Positions 53,473 through 62,781 of a stretch of 64,000 nt of DNA are shown in pieces (positions within the stretch are counted from its first letter, which is position 1; the number at the start of each line of letters is the position of its first letter). A program made the position numbers and the translations under genes. The stretch comes from JAUIAS01 sp030425395. GTDB taxonomy: Bacteria > Pseudomonadota > Alphaproteobacteria > Rhodobacterales > Rhodobacteraceae. The notes beneath the pieces are model-generated. The model did no database searches and was not told the DNA's origin. It worked only from the letters and a program-made list of their open reading frames with translations. The DNA lies in the NCBI GenBank assembly GCA_043553855.1, contig CP121336.1, positions 2,356,001 through 2,420,000 of the forward strand, read 5' to 3'.

Positions 53473-55047
53473 TCAGGCCAGTTCCCCGGCCAGCGCGCTG
53501 TCAATCAGGGCAATCGTTTCGGCCACGCCATATAGCGCGATGAACCCGCCGAACCGGGGGCCTTGGCTGGCTCCCAGAAGCACCTCGTAAAGCGCGGTGA
53601 ACCACGCGCGCAGCGGGTCAAACTTTTCACGTCCAACCGCATAGACCACCGATTGCAACGCCTCGTCCTCGACCGGGCCGTCATACACGGCCAGCGCATC
53701 GCGCAATTCAACCAATGCCGCGCGCTCTTCTTCGCTAGGGGCGCGGAACTGGCGCGTCGGCTTGACGAAATCGTTGTAATAGCGCACCGCGAAACCGGCG
53801 GCCGCATCCAGATCGGGATGCGTCTCAGGGGTGGCGTCCGGCGCATAGCGGCGCACAAATCCCCAAAGCGTTTCCTTGTCCTCGGCGCTGGCCACCGACG
53901 CAAGGTTCAGCAGCATTGCAAACGGCACGATCAGGTTTGATTCCGGCACGTTCCCGCCGTGGATGTGCCAGACCGGGTTGTTCATCCATGCCTTTTCATC
54001 CTGCGTGGCATAGGCGCGCAACTGCTGGTGATATTCGTCCACCGCCTTGGGGATCACGTCAAAATACATGCGTTTGGCCGTCTTGGGCTTTTGATACATG
54101 AAATACGACAGGGATTCCGTGCTGGCATAGGTCAGCCATTCGTCGATGCTCACCCCGTTGCCCGAGGTCTTGGAAATCTTCTGGCCGTTTTCGTCCAGAA
54201 ACAGTTCATAGGTGAAATGCTCGGGCGGGCGCACACCCAGAACCCGGCAAATGCCGTCATAAATCGGCGTATTGGTCGAATGGTCCTTGCCATACATCTC
54301 GAAATCGACGCCAAGCGCGGCCCAACGCGCGCCAAAGTCAGGCTTCCACTGAAGCTTGACGTTGCCACCTGTCACCGGCAGCGTCCATTCGCGCCCGTCC
54401 GCGTCATCAAAGGTGATCTCGCCCTTGGCGGCATCAACGTTTTTCATCGGCACATACAGGATGCGCCCGGTCTCGGGGTGGATCGGCAGGAAAATCGAAT
54501 AGGTCTGCTGACGCTCTTCGCGCAGCGACTTCAGCATGATCTTCATGATATCGTCATAGCGTTCCGCCGCGCGCAGCAGGATCGTGTCGAACTGGCCGGA
54601 GCGATAGAATTCCGTCGCGCTGTAGAACTCATACTCAAAGCCAAACGTATCCAGAAACCGCCGCAGCATGGCATTGTTGTGGTGGCCAAAGCTTTCATGC
54701 GTGCCGAACGGATCCGGCACGCTGGTCAGCGGCTTTTGCAGGTGTTCTTGCAGCATCTCCTGATCGGGCACGTTGCCCGGCACCTTGCGCATCCCGTCAA
54801 GATCATCGGAAAAACAGATCATCTTGGTCGGAATATCGCTGATCTCGCGAAAGGCCCGCATGATCATGGACGTGCGCGCGACCTCGCCAAACGTGCCGAT
54901 ATGCGGCAGGCCGCTGGGTCCGTATCCAGTTTCGAACAGGACATAGCCTTTTTCCGGCGGGGCTTTCTCATAGCGTTTCAAAACGCGACGCGCCTCTTCA
55001 AAGGGCCAGGCCTTGGACGCAAGTGCGGTTTCACGCGGTGAGGACAT
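53473..55047 (-). CDS. lysK: Lysyl-tRNA synthetase, class I
   Basis: A 524-residue class I lysine-tRNA ligase, the archaeal-type enzyme found in many alphaproteobacteria. The HIGH-like box is LPHIGTFGE (residues 47-55), and the KMSKS-like box is KISKTSGNG near residue 285. FETGYGPSGLPH and SYFMYQKPKTAKR are family segments. ATG 55047 is preferred because GGAG lies before it. No class II LysRS gene lies in this window. Confidence 0.96.
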   Translation of the reverse strand: MSSPRETALASKAWPFEEARRVLKRYEKAPPEKGYVLFETGYGPSGLPHIGTFGEVARTSMIMRAFREISDIPTKMICFSDDLDGMRKVPGNVPDQEMLQEHLQKPLTSVPDPFGTHESFGHHNNAMLRRFLDTFGFEYEFYSATEFYRSGQFDTILLRAAERYDDIMKIMLKSLREERQQTYSIFLPIHPETGRILYVPMKNVDAAKGEITFDDADGREWTLPVTGGNVKLQWKPDFGARWAALGVDFEMYGKDHSTNTPIYDGICRVLGVRPPEHFTYELFLDENGQKISKTSGNGVSIDEWLTYASTESLSYFMYQKPKTAKRMYFDVIPKAVDEYHQQLRAYATQDEKAWMNNPVWHIHGGNVPESNLIVPFAMLLNLASVASAEDKETLWGFVRRYAPDATPETHPDLDAAAGFAVRYYNDFVKPTRQFRAPSEEERAALVELRDALAVYDGPVEDEALQSVVYAVGREKFDPLRAWFTALYEVLLGASQGPRFGGFIALYGVAETIALIDSALAGELA

Positions 55048-55148
55048 CGAACAACTCCATTGGGGAAGGCCGGGCACCCCGCGCGCCCGGTCCGCATCTC
55101 CTATTGTGCCTGCGCAGCATGAGTCAACAAACCGAGGTCAAAACCCTC

Positions 55149-56036
55149 CTATTTTCCGGCATTTTCCGCGATCCAGTCGTGAATACGCCGCACATGGGGG
55201 TCGGCGGCCAGCCCGTCGCGCATCCCCATGAAATATCCCCGCGACGACCGCGCCGACGGCCCGGCCAGCCGTACCAGCGCGCCGGTGTCCAGAAACATAT
55301 CCAGAACGCCGTCCCAGCACAGGCAGACCCCTTGCGCAGCCAGTGCGGCATTGACCAGCATCGCATAGGAACTGAAATCCAGAACCCGGGCACCGCGCGG
55401 CATGTCACGGCCGACTGACTGGAACCAGCTTGGCCAGTCGTGCCACTGGCTGCGCGCGGTCTCCATGGTCAGCAGGGTAAGGCGCGCATAATCGGGATCC
55501 TGCGCGGTCATCCCGCGCCGCGACAGGTAAAGCGGGCTGGCGGCGGCGAACACCCCGTCCCCCAGCAGCCGCAAATCATCGCTCTCTCCGTCGTCGGCAA
55601 ACCCGAACCGGATCGCCACATCGCCGGGGCGGGTTGGTTCACCATACTCTTGGCTTATGATGCGAATCGTCACGTCTTCGAACGCGGCTTCCAGTTCGCC
55701 AAGCATTGGAATCAACCGGAACGCCACGAATCCCGATGGCGCGCTGACGGTGACAAGCCTGCCGCTACCGGTTTGCCGAATTTGCGCTACGGCGCTTTCG
55801 ATTTGCCCAAAGCCTCCCTTCAGCGCGCGCAATAAGTCTTTGCCAGACTGGGTAATTCGCACTGGTTTGTGGCTGCGATCGAACAGCGGGCATCCCAAAT
55901 CGGCCTCAAGCGTCGCAATCCGACGTGAAATTGCCGGTTGTGAAACATTGAGTTCCGCCGCTGCCGCTGTCAGCGTTCCGTGCCGCGCGGCGGCGTAAAA
56001 GGCGGTTAACCCGGAAAAGCTGGGCAGGCGATCCAT
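55149..56036 (-). CDS. LysR-type regulator divergent from the DddW-type gene
   Basis: A 295-residue LysR-family activator. The N-terminal helix-turn-helix is in TAAAAELNVSQPAISRRIAT and the effector domain follows (about 90-290). It is transcribed away from the cupin gene with a 95-bp gap. In Ruegeria pomeroyi a LysR gene in this position controls DMSP-induced dddW, so the same role is likely here. Confidence 0.92.
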   Translation of the reverse strand: MDRLPSFSGLTAFYAAARHGTLTAAAAELNVSQPAISRRIATLEADLGCPLFDRSHKPVRITQSGKDLLRALKGGFGQIESAVAQIRQTGSGRLVTVSAPSGFVAFRLIPMLGELEAAFEDVTIRIISQEYGEPTRPGDVAIRFGFADDGESDDLRLLGDGVFAAASPLYLSRRGMTAQDPDYARLTLLTMETARSQWHDWPSWFQSVGRDMPRGARVLDFSSYAMLVNAALAAQGVCLCWDGVLDMFLDTGALVRLAGPSARSSRGYFMGMRDGLAADPHVRRIHDWIAENAGK

Positions 56037-56040
56037 CTAA

Positions 56041-56059
56041 TATAACCTCAGCGTATAAC
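56041..56059. promoter_or_regulatory. Direct repeat in the LysR-dddW intergenic region
   Basis: TATAAC occurs at 56041-56046 and 56054-56059, 13 bp apart from start to start. On the minus strand this reads GTTATA twice. The spacing fits helix-face contacts of a LysR tetramer. It lies just upstream of the LysR start, as expected for autoregulation. Confidence 0.4.
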
Positions 56060-56131
56060 ATGATGAAGTTTTGCGCGATTGCGCGGCGGGCGCAAGTCTC
56101 GTTAGAAGGCCCAAGACAACAGGAGGCCGCC

Positions 56132-56590
56132 ATGACCGAATTTCTCGACAGTTTTGCCAGCGAAATGGGCGAGACCACCCAATTGCACCAGCCCGGCAAC
56201 CTGCCACATGCACCGCTGTCGGTGGATGCGGCCACGGTGCCGCTGTCGGGCGGCGACGACCCCACCTATGGCGAAGTGCGCTGGCGCACGTTGGTCAATG
56301 GCACGCCGGACACCCCGCGCGAAATGGTATTTGGCATCGCTGAATTCGGCCCCGGCGACCGCCTGATGCCGCACCGCCATACCCCCGCCGAAGTCTACTT
56401 CGGGCTGGAAGGTTCGGGGATTGTCACCATTGACGGTGTGGATCACGAAATCCGCGCTGGTGTGGCGCTTTATGTGCCCGCAGATGCCGAACACGGCACG
56501 GTGGCTGGCCCGGACGGCTTGCGCTTTGTCTACAGCTTTGCATCGCAGGATTTCGAAAGCATCGTTTACCGTTTTTCTGCAACTGCATGA
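56132..56590 (+). CDS. dddW: DMSP lyase DddW (cupin)
   Basis: A 152-residue single-domain cupin that should cleave dimethylsulfoniopropionate to dimethyl sulfide and acrylate. From ATG 56132 (AGGAGG 5 bases before it) the length equals DddW. The metal ligands fall at His81, His83, Glu87, Tyr89 and His121, in PHRHTPAEVYFGLEG and DAEHGTVAG, the positions known for DddW. The divergent LysR gene matches the known dddW setting in Ruegeria pomeroyi. Other small cupins share the fold, so an enzyme test would settle it. Confidence 0.85.
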   Translation: MTEFLDSFASEMGETTQLHQPGNLPHAPLSVDAATVPLSGGDDPTYGEVRWRTLVNGTPDTPREMVFGIAEFGPGDRLMPHRHTPAEVYFGLEGSGIVTIDGVDHEIRAGVALYVPADAEHGTVAGPDGLRFVYSFASQDFESIVYRFSATA

Positions 56591-56677
56591 TTTTGCGTTG
56601 CTGCGACGACGCGAGGAGTTGAACCCCGCGTCGCCGCCCCCTATCCTTCGTGGCACACAACGCCGAACGGATAGATT

Positions 56678-57100
56678 ATGTCAGAGAATATTCCCCACTC
56701 CATGAGCCCGCAGGATTGCCTTGTCGCGATCATGGTGGCGATATCAGCCTCCGACGAAAACATCCGCACCGCCGAATTGGTCAAGATTCAATCGGCCGTG
56801 AATATCCTGCCGGTGTTCGGGCAATACGATGTGGACCGGATGAACACCGTGAGCCAGATCGTGTTCGATCTGTTCGAACAGGAAGAAGGGCTGGACGCAT
56901 TGTTCGGCCTGCTGCGGGACAATCTGCCCGAACGGCTTTTTGAAACAGCTTATGCATTGGCCTGCGATGTCGCGGCTGCGGATGGCAAGCTCGAAGAGAC
57001 CGAACTGCGCTTGCTTGAAGAAATCCGCTATGAGCTGAACTTAGACCGTCTGCATGCCGCGGCCATCGAACGTGGTGCACGGGCCCGCCACATTACCTGA
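56678..57100 (+). CDS. TerB-family tellurite resistance-like protein
   Basis: A 140-residue all-helical protein of the TerB/DjlA-like fold. LVAIMVAISASDENIRTAEL and ACDVAAADGKLEETELRLLE carry the paired acidic residues of this family. The true role of chromosomal TerB proteins is not clear and no other ter genes are near. It converges on dacB with a 10-bp gap. Confidence 0.88.
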   Translation: MSENIPHSMSPQDCLVAIMVAISASDENIRTAELVKIQSAVNILPVFGQYDVDRMNTVSQIVFDLFEQEEGLDALFGLLRDNLPERLFETAYALACDVAAADGKLEETELRLLEEIRYELNLDRLHAAAIERGARARHIT

Positions 57101-57110
57101 CCGCCTTAAC

Positions 57111-58607
57111 TTAACGATAAACCTCGGCCCAGCGTTCCAGAAGCTGCGCCTGAAGGATCTTGGCCCGTCCATTCCAGGTGCGCGCGCCGGGGGGGCGTTC
57201 GCGTTCCTGTTTTTTCATGCCCGCCCGGATATCGAGATTGGCAGCAAAGATCGCAAAGGCCATTTCGCGCCCGTCCGGCGTCGTCAGATAGCCGCCCAGC
57301 CCGGATACGAAATGCAATGTGCCGGTCTTGGCCGCGACCTTGACGGGGTGGTTCTTGACCGTGCGGCCTTTCTTGTCGCGCAAAGCCCAGGGTTTGAGAA
57401 GCGGCCGCAGCAAATCGCGTTGACCGACCTTGACCAGCGCCTGCACCAGATCGGCGGGGCTCATTCGGGACGCATCGCCAAGGCCCGAATGATCGACAAA
57501 GCGCGATTGCCGCATCCCCAGCGCACTGGCCGCCCATTGCGCCATGGCTGTGCCTGACTGGCGCAGATCTCTCGGATCGGCCCCGCGCGCCACTGAGGCG
57601 GACAAACCCACCATTTCGGCGGTCAGGTTGTTGGAGTATTTCAACATGCCCTGAATGATCTTCTGAAGCGGCCTGCTTGTGTGGCGCACCAGAACGTCAC
57701 CTGTTGGCTGGGGGCCGCGCTCCGTTTTGGCGGGTTTCAGGACAATGCCCTGCGACCGGGCCAGCGTGCGGAACACGTCACCCACATATGCGGCAGGGTT
57801 GCGCACCGGCAGCCAGCGCCCGCCGCCCTTGCCCAGAGCGCCCTGCGCCACGGTCCATTCGTCCACCTCACCGCGCTGGGCGTAGGTGTAAACGGGGGCC
57901 GCGCGCCGCGACAGCGCCATTCGGGCCATTCCGACATCCGGCCGCACCCGCCGCGACCGCGCGTCCATCGTGATGGCATACCCCTTGGGCCCGCGCTTCC
58001 ATTCAAAAAAGACGCGGTTGAAATTCAGCGCGATTCCGGACACGGCAGGGGAATACCCCAAGTGATCGGGCTGGTTTTTGTCGATGCTGTGAACAAAGGG
58101 CAACAGCCCGTCATGCACGATGAATTTGCCGCGCACTTCGTTTACGCCAGCCTGTTTCAGATCCGCCGCCATATCCGCCAGCGCATCGGTATCCAGCGTC
58201 GGGTCTCCGCCGCCCAGCACGATCAGGTCGCCATCCAGAATCCCGTTGCGCAACGTCCCGTGCGCGATGATATCCGTGCGAAACCGGTGCGACCCGCCAA
58301 AGGTTTCCAGAGCGTAAAGCGCGGTAATTGTCTTGATCACGCTCGCGGGGGGTTGGGCCAGTGTGGGGTTGTGCGTTTCATGCACCTTGCCCGACTTCAC
58401 GTCCGCCACCGCATAGGACAACGTGCCTGTCAGCCGCGCCTTCGCGATCAGATCAGCCGCCCCCGCAGAGGTTGCCGCCGCCCGCACCGACGCGGGCCGT
58501 GCAACCGGGTGCAGCGATGCGGATGGCGCGCCGGCAAGGCCGCGCGAGGCCAGCGCCGTCGCGCCAAGGCCAAGTAGGAAACTGCGCCGGTGGAAATGCG
58601 ATGTCAC
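57111..58607 (-). CDS. dacB: D-alanyl-D-alanine carboxypeptidase/endopeptidase (PBP4, Tat signal)
   Basis: A 498-residue S13-family penicillin-binding protein that trims peptidoglycan peptides. The active-site box is PASVIKT (Ser89, Lys92), the second is YSNNL, and the third is KTGTL. The N-terminus HRRSFLLGLG is a twin-arginine signal, so it is probably exported folded. The large insert domain of PBP4 lies between the first two boxes. It is followed on the genome by nadD on the same strand, 100 bp upstream. Confidence 0.94.
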   Translation of the reverse strand: MTSHFHRRSFLLGLGATALASRGLAGAPSASLHPVARPASVRAAATSAGAADLIAKARLTGTLSYAVADVKSGKVHETHNPTLAQPPASVIKTITALYALETFGGSHRFRTDIIAHGTLRNGILDGDLIVLGGGDPTLDTDALADMAADLKQAGVNEVRGKFIVHDGLLPFVHSIDKNQPDHLGYSPAVSGIALNFNRVFFEWKRGPKGYAITMDARSRRVRPDVGMARMALSRRAAPVYTYAQRGEVDEWTVAQGALGKGGGRWLPVRNPAAYVGDVFRTLARSQGIVLKPAKTERGPQPTGDVLVRHTSRPLQKIIQGMLKYSNNLTAEMVGLSASVARGADPRDLRQSGTAMAQWAASALGMRQSRFVDHSGLGDASRMSPADLVQALVKVGQRDLLRPLLKPWALRDKKGRTVKNHPVKVAAKTGTLHFVSGLGGYLTTPDGREMAFAIFAANLDIRAGMKKQERERPPGARTWNGRAKILQAQLLERWAEVYR

Positions 58608-58707
58608 GGCAAGGCTACAATCGGGTTTGAGAACTGAAATGGCATTGTTGCCACTGTGGAAAATCCGCAGCGGGGTTTCAACCCCAACGACCGGTTTGGT
58701 GCCACGA

Positions 58708-59304
58708 TCACCACGCCCCCGTTTGCCGCATCAGGGTCGAGCTTTCGTGCCGCATCGGTATGGGCAGGTAACACCAGGCGGGCGACTGAAGATATTTGAG
58801 AAGATGCGCGTCGCGGGCCGCCACCCTGTTTTTGCGATAGAGAAACGCGGCCGGTGACAACGGGGCTGACAAAACGCTGCCGGGGCGGGCCAGAACGCCG
58901 ATGGGCACTTGGTCCATCACGTCCCGCCAGTGAAACCAGCGGTGCAGTCCCGCCAGATTGTCGGCCCCCATCAGCCAAACGAACCGCACCCCCGGATAAA
59001 TCGCACGCAGCCGCGCCAGCGTATCTGCAGTGATCGCCGTGCCCAACCTGGCCTCGAGCGCGGTGACGGTCACGCGCGGATGGTCCATCAGTGCATGCGC
59101 CCGCGCCATCCGCACGGGCAGGGCCGCAGGACCCGCGGACTTGATCGGGTTTCCGGGGCTGACCAGCCACCACACATGATCCAGTCCAAAGCGTTTGATC
59201 GCCTCACGGGTGAAATGCACGTGCCCCTCGTGCGCAGGGTCGAACGACCCACCGAACAGACCGACGGACTGCCCCTTGCCGACACTGGGAAAACCCTCAC
59301 GCAT
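58708..59304 (-). CDS. nadD: Nicotinate-nucleotide adenylyltransferase
   Basis: A 198-residue enzyme of NAD synthesis that joins nicotinate mononucleotide and ATP. The nucleotidyltransferase box is GLFGGSFDPAHEGHVHF, and the second motif is the SSTLMR near the C-terminus (ISST-type). VWWLVSPGNPIK and WLMGADNLAGLHRW are NadD-specific. The frame stays open far upstream into ettA antisense DNA, but ATG 59304 with AGAGG before it is the real start. Confidence 0.95.
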   Translation of the reverse strand: MREGFPSVGKGQSVGLFGGSFDPAHEGHVHFTREAIKRFGLDHVWWLVSPGNPIKSAGPAALPVRMARAHALMDHPRVTVTALEARLGTAITADTLARLRAIYPGVRFVWLMGADNLAGLHRWFHWRDVMDQVPIGVLARPGSVLSAPLSPAAFLYRKNRVAARDAHLLKYLQSPAWCYLPIPMRHESSTLMRQTGAW

Positions 59305-59385
59305 TGGGGCCTCTTCCTGATTGCTCTTTGCCCGCACCTTGGATAGACCACTGGCGCACCAGCGCAAGAGCAACAGGAGTGTCCG

Positions 59386-61041
59386 ATGGCCGCGTATCAA
59401 TATGTCTATCACATGCAGGGCGTGTCCAAGACATACCCCGGTGGCAAGAAATGCTTTGAGAATATCCACCTCAGCTTTCTTCCCGGCGTCAAGATCGGTG
59501 TTGTCGGCGTCAACGGCGCGGGTAAATCCACGCTGCTGCGGATCATGGCGGGATGGGACAAGGATTTCTCGGGCGAGGCATGGTGCGCAGAGGGGGCCAA
59601 GGTCGGCTATCTGCCACAGGAACCCGAGCTGGACCCGAAACTGAGCGTTCGAGAAAATGTCATGCTCGGCGTTGCCGCCAAGAAAGCGATCCTTGATCGT
59701 TACAACGAACTGGCGATGAATTATTCCGACGAGACCGCCGATGAAATGGCCCAGCTTCAGGACCAGATCGACGCCGAGGATCTTTGGGATCTCGACAGCC
59801 AGATCGACGTGTCCATGGAGGCGCTGCGCTGCCCGCCGGACGATGCCGATGTCACCACCCTTTCGGGCGGGGAAAAACGCCGCGTGGCGCTGTGCAAGCT
59901 GCTTCTCGAAGCGCCTGAGATGCTGCTGTTGGACGAACCCACGAACCACCTTGATGCGGAAACCATCGCGTGGCTCCAGCAGCATTTGATTGATTACAAA
60001 GGCACTATCCTGATCGTCACCCACGACCGGTATTTCCTTGACGACATCACTGGCTGGATTCTCGAACTCGATCGCGGGCGGGGCGTGCCCTACGAGGGCA
60101 ACTATTCCAGCTGGCTTGAACAAAAGGCCAAGCGGCTCGCGCAGGAGGCCCGCGAGGACAAGTCCAAGCAAAAGACACTGGAACGCGAACTGGAATGGAT
60201 GCGGCAGGGGGCCAAGGCGCGTCAGGCCAAGTCCAAGGCGCGTATCAACGCCTATAACGATCTGGCCAACCAGTCCGAGCGTGAAAAGATTTCGCGCGCC
60301 CAGATCGTCATTCCCAACGGCCCGCGCCTTGGTGACAAGGTGATCGAGGTCGAAGGCCTGAAAAAGGCGATGGGCGACAAATTGTTGATCGAAGACCTGA
60401 GCTTTTCGCTGCCGCCCGGCGGGATTGTCGGTGTGATCGGCCCGAACGGTGCGGGTAAATCGACCTTGTTCCGGATGCTGACGGGTCAGGAAACCCCGGA
60501 CGCCGGTGCCGTGGAATTCGGCGACACGGTGCAATTGTCCTATGTCGATCAATCCCGTGACGATCTGGCCGCCGGTGACACGGTATGGGAGGCGATCTCG
60601 GGCGGGGCGGAAATCATCCAGTTGGGTGATGCCCAGATGAACAGCCGCGCTTATTGTTCGGCCTTCAACTTCAAAGGCGGCGATCAGCAGAAAAAGGTCG
60701 GCCTTCTGTCAGGCGGTGAACGCAACCGGGTCCACATGGCGCGTCTTCTCAAGGAGGGCGGCAACGTGCTGCTGCTGGACGAACCAACCAACGACCTTGA
60801 TGTGGAAACCCTGCGCGCGCTGGAAGATGCGCTGACCGAGTTCGCGGGCTGCGCTGTGGTGATTTCGCACGATCGCTTCTTCCTTGACCGCATCTGCACG
60901 CATATCCTCGCCTTTGAAGGGGACGCACATGTGGAATGGTTCGAAGGCAATTTCGAGGATTACGAGGAAGACAAGAAACGTCGCCTTGGTCCCGATGCGC
61001 TGGAACCCAAGCGGATCAAATACAAGAAGTTCACGCGCTGA
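59386..61041 (+). CDS. ettA: Energy-dependent translational throttle protein EttA
   Basis: A 551-residue ABC-F protein with two ATPase domains and no membrane part. Walker A boxes are GVNGAGKSTLLR and GPNGAGKSTLFR; signature motifs are LSGGEKRR and LSGGERNR. The linker between them has the arm and a charged helix (KQKTLERELEWMRQGAK). EttA binds the ribosomal E site and gates elongation by ATP supply. The terminator lies 51 bp after the stop. Confidence 0.96.
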   Translation: MAAYQYVYHMQGVSKTYPGGKKCFENIHLSFLPGVKIGVVGVNGAGKSTLLRIMAGWDKDFSGEAWCAEGAKVGYLPQEPELDPKLSVRENVMLGVAAKKAILDRYNELAMNYSDETADEMAQLQDQIDAEDLWDLDSQIDVSMEALRCPPDDADVTTLSGGEKRRVALCKLLLEAPEMLLLDEPTNHLDAETIAWLQQHLIDYKGTILIVTHDRYFLDDITGWILELDRGRGVPYEGNYSSWLEQKAKRLAQEAREDKSKQKTLERELEWMRQGAKARQAKSKARINAYNDLANQSEREKISRAQIVIPNGPRLGDKVIEVEGLKKAMGDKLLIEDLSFSLPPGGIVGVIGPNGAGKSTLFRMLTGQETPDAGAVEFGDTVQLSYVDQSRDDLAAGDTVWEAISGGAEIIQLGDAQMNSRAYCSAFNFKGGDQQKKVGLLSGGERNRVHMARLLKEGGNVLLLDEPTNDLDVETLRALEDALTEFAGCAVVISHDRFFLDRICTHILAFEGDAHVEWFEGNFEDYEEDKKRRLGPDALEPKRIKYKKFTR

Positions 61042-61091
61042 TTACGCGCGTGTCGCAGGGCGTTCCGTTGCGCTGCTGCCAAGTCACGGGT

Positions 61092-61125
61092 CAGGCGCGG
61101 GCGACAGTCCGCGCCTGCTTTGTTT
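61092..61125 (+). terminator. Rho-independent terminator after ettA
   Basis: CAGGCGCGG, loop GCGACAGT, CCGCGCCTG make a perfect 9-bp stem followed by CTTTGTTT. It lies 51 bp downstream of the ettA stop. Confidence 0.85.
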
Positions 61126-61193
61126 ATGACGTTCGTATGATAGGTCATTGATCGGAGAGGTCCGGTAACTGGCCGCCCAAGGAGGAGACACAG

Positions 61194-62723
61194 ATGACAT
61201 TTCAACCCCACGGAAAGCACCTGATCGCGGGTGAATGGGTCGCGGGCGACGCCACCTTTCAGACCGATCCGGCAAGCGGGCCGTCTCACACGGTCTATTC
61301 GGGCACGCCCGAATTGATCAACCGCGCCTGCGAGGCGGCGGAAGAGGCGTTCTGGACCTATGGCTATGCATCGCGCGCCAAACGGGCGGCATTCCTGCGC
61401 GCCATCGCCGACGAAATCGAGGCACGGGGCGAAGAGATCACCGACATTGGCAGCCGTGAATCCGGCTTGCCAGCCGCGCGGCTTGAGGGCGAACGCGGGC
61501 GCACGACCGGTCAGTTGCGCATGTTTGCCGATCATATCGAGGCGGGCGATTATCTGGATCGCCGTCATGATGTGGCGCTGCCGGACCGCGCGCCGCTGCC
61601 GCGCCCCGATCTGAAAATGGTGCAGCGCCCTATCGGGCCGGTGGCCGTGTTCGGTGCATCCAATTTTCCGCTGGCGTTTTCCACCGCGGGCGGTGACACC
61701 GCCGCCGCGCTGGCCGCCGGATGTCCCGTTGTGGTCAAGGGTCATCCGGCGCACCCCGGCACCGCCGAGATCGTGGCCGAGGCCATCGCCGCCGCGATTG
61801 CGTCGCAAGGGGTGCATCCGGGCACGTTTTCCATGGTGCATGACGGCGGTAATGAGACCGGTGCCGCGCTTGTGCTGCATCCGCTGATCACGGCGGTTGG
61901 GTTTACCGGCAGTTTGCGCGGCGGCCGGGCGTTGTTTGACCTGTGCGCGCAGCGGCCCGATCCGATCCCTTTTTTCGGAGAGCTTGGTTCGGTCAATCCG
62001 ATGTTCGTTCTGCCGCACGCCGTTGCTGCGCGCGGCGACGCGCTGGGAGCGGGCTGGGCCGGATCGCTGAGCATGGGGGCAGGGCAGTTCTGCACCAACC
62101 CCGGTGTCGCTGTGGTGATCGACGGGCCGGAAGCGGATGTTTTTGTCTCCGCCGCAAGCGCCGGGCTGGAGACAGTCGGCGCGCAGACCATGCTCACCGA
62201 AGGGATCGCGCGCGCGTATCGTACGGGGCGCGACCGTGTGCAGGCGTCGGCGGGCGTGCGCGAGGTTCTGACCTCCACTTGCGATCTGCGCAATGCGACC
62301 CCCTACCTTTTTGAAACCACGGGTCAGGCGTGGCTTGCCGATCATACGCTCGGAGAGGAAGTGTTCGGTCCGCTGGGTATCGTCGTGCGTGTTCAGGATG
62401 CCGCCGAGATGGAGGCGATCGCCCGTTCGCTGGTGGGGCAGTTGACCTGCACCCTGCATATGGACGGCGATGATACACCGCTGGCGCGGCGACTGATGCC
62501 GGTGCTGGAACGCAAGGCGGGCCGGGTGCTGGCCAACGGGTTTCCCACCGGGGTCGAGGTCTGCGACAGCATGGTACACGGCGGCCCGTATCCCGCGTCG
62601 ACCAATTTTGGCGCAACATCCGTGGGCAGCTTGTCGATCCGCCGTTTCCTGCGTCCCGTATGTTACCAGAACATGCCCGATGATCTGTTGCCCGAGGACT
62701 TGTTGCCAGCGGATCAGGGATAA
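61194..62723 (+). CDS. Aldehyde dehydrogenase (alpha-ketoglutaric semialdehyde dehydrogenase type)
   Basis: A 509-residue NAD(P)-dependent aldehyde dehydrogenase. The catalytic Cys300 is in MGAGQFCTNPG, the general base Glu263 in PFFGELGSVNP, and Asn157 in GASNFPLAFS. The overall pattern (ARLEGERGRTTGQLRMF and GPVAVFGASNFP) matches the KGSADH group, which oxidises 2-oxoglutarate semialdehyde in sugar-acid and hydroxyproline breakdown. It is next to a TRAP permease that is convergent, so a joint catabolic role is possible. Confidence 0.88.
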   Translation: MTFQPHGKHLIAGEWVAGDATFQTDPASGPSHTVYSGTPELINRACEAAEEAFWTYGYASRAKRAAFLRAIADEIEARGEEITDIGSRESGLPAARLEGERGRTTGQLRMFADHIEAGDYLDRRHDVALPDRAPLPRPDLKMVQRPIGPVAVFGASNFPLAFSTAGGDTAAALAAGCPVVVKGHPAHPGTAEIVAEAIAAAIASQGVHPGTFSMVHDGGNETGAALVLHPLITAVGFTGSLRGGRALFDLCAQRPDPIPFFGELGSVNPMFVLPHAVAARGDALGAGWAGSLSMGAGQFCTNPGVAVVIDGPEADVFVSAASAGLETVGAQTMLTEGIARAYRTGRDRVQASAGVREVLTSTCDLRNATPYLFETTGQAWLADHTLGEEVFGPLGIVVRVQDAAEMEAIARSLVGQLTCTLHMDGDDTPLARRLMPVLERKAGRVLANGFPTGVEVCDSMVHGGPYPASTNFGATSVGSLSIRRFLRPVCYQNMPDDLLPEDLLPADQG

Positions 62724-62744
62724 CGATCCGAGCTGACCCTATCG

Positions 62745-62777
62745 CCGCCGCCGGAAGGGGACTTTCGGCGGCGGTTT
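62745..62777 (+). terminator. Terminator after the aldehyde dehydrogenase
   Basis: CCGCCGCC pairs with GGCGGCGG, with a bulged G and an inner GAA/TTC pairing, followed by TTTGAT. It lies 21 bp after the stop codon, between two convergent genes. Confidence 0.65.
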
Positions 62778-62781
62778 GATG

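Noticed and set aside
59305..60552. Upstream extension of the nadD frame to about 614 codons
   Set aside because: The extension lies antisense to ettA. NadD starts at 59304 with a good ribosome site and normal length.
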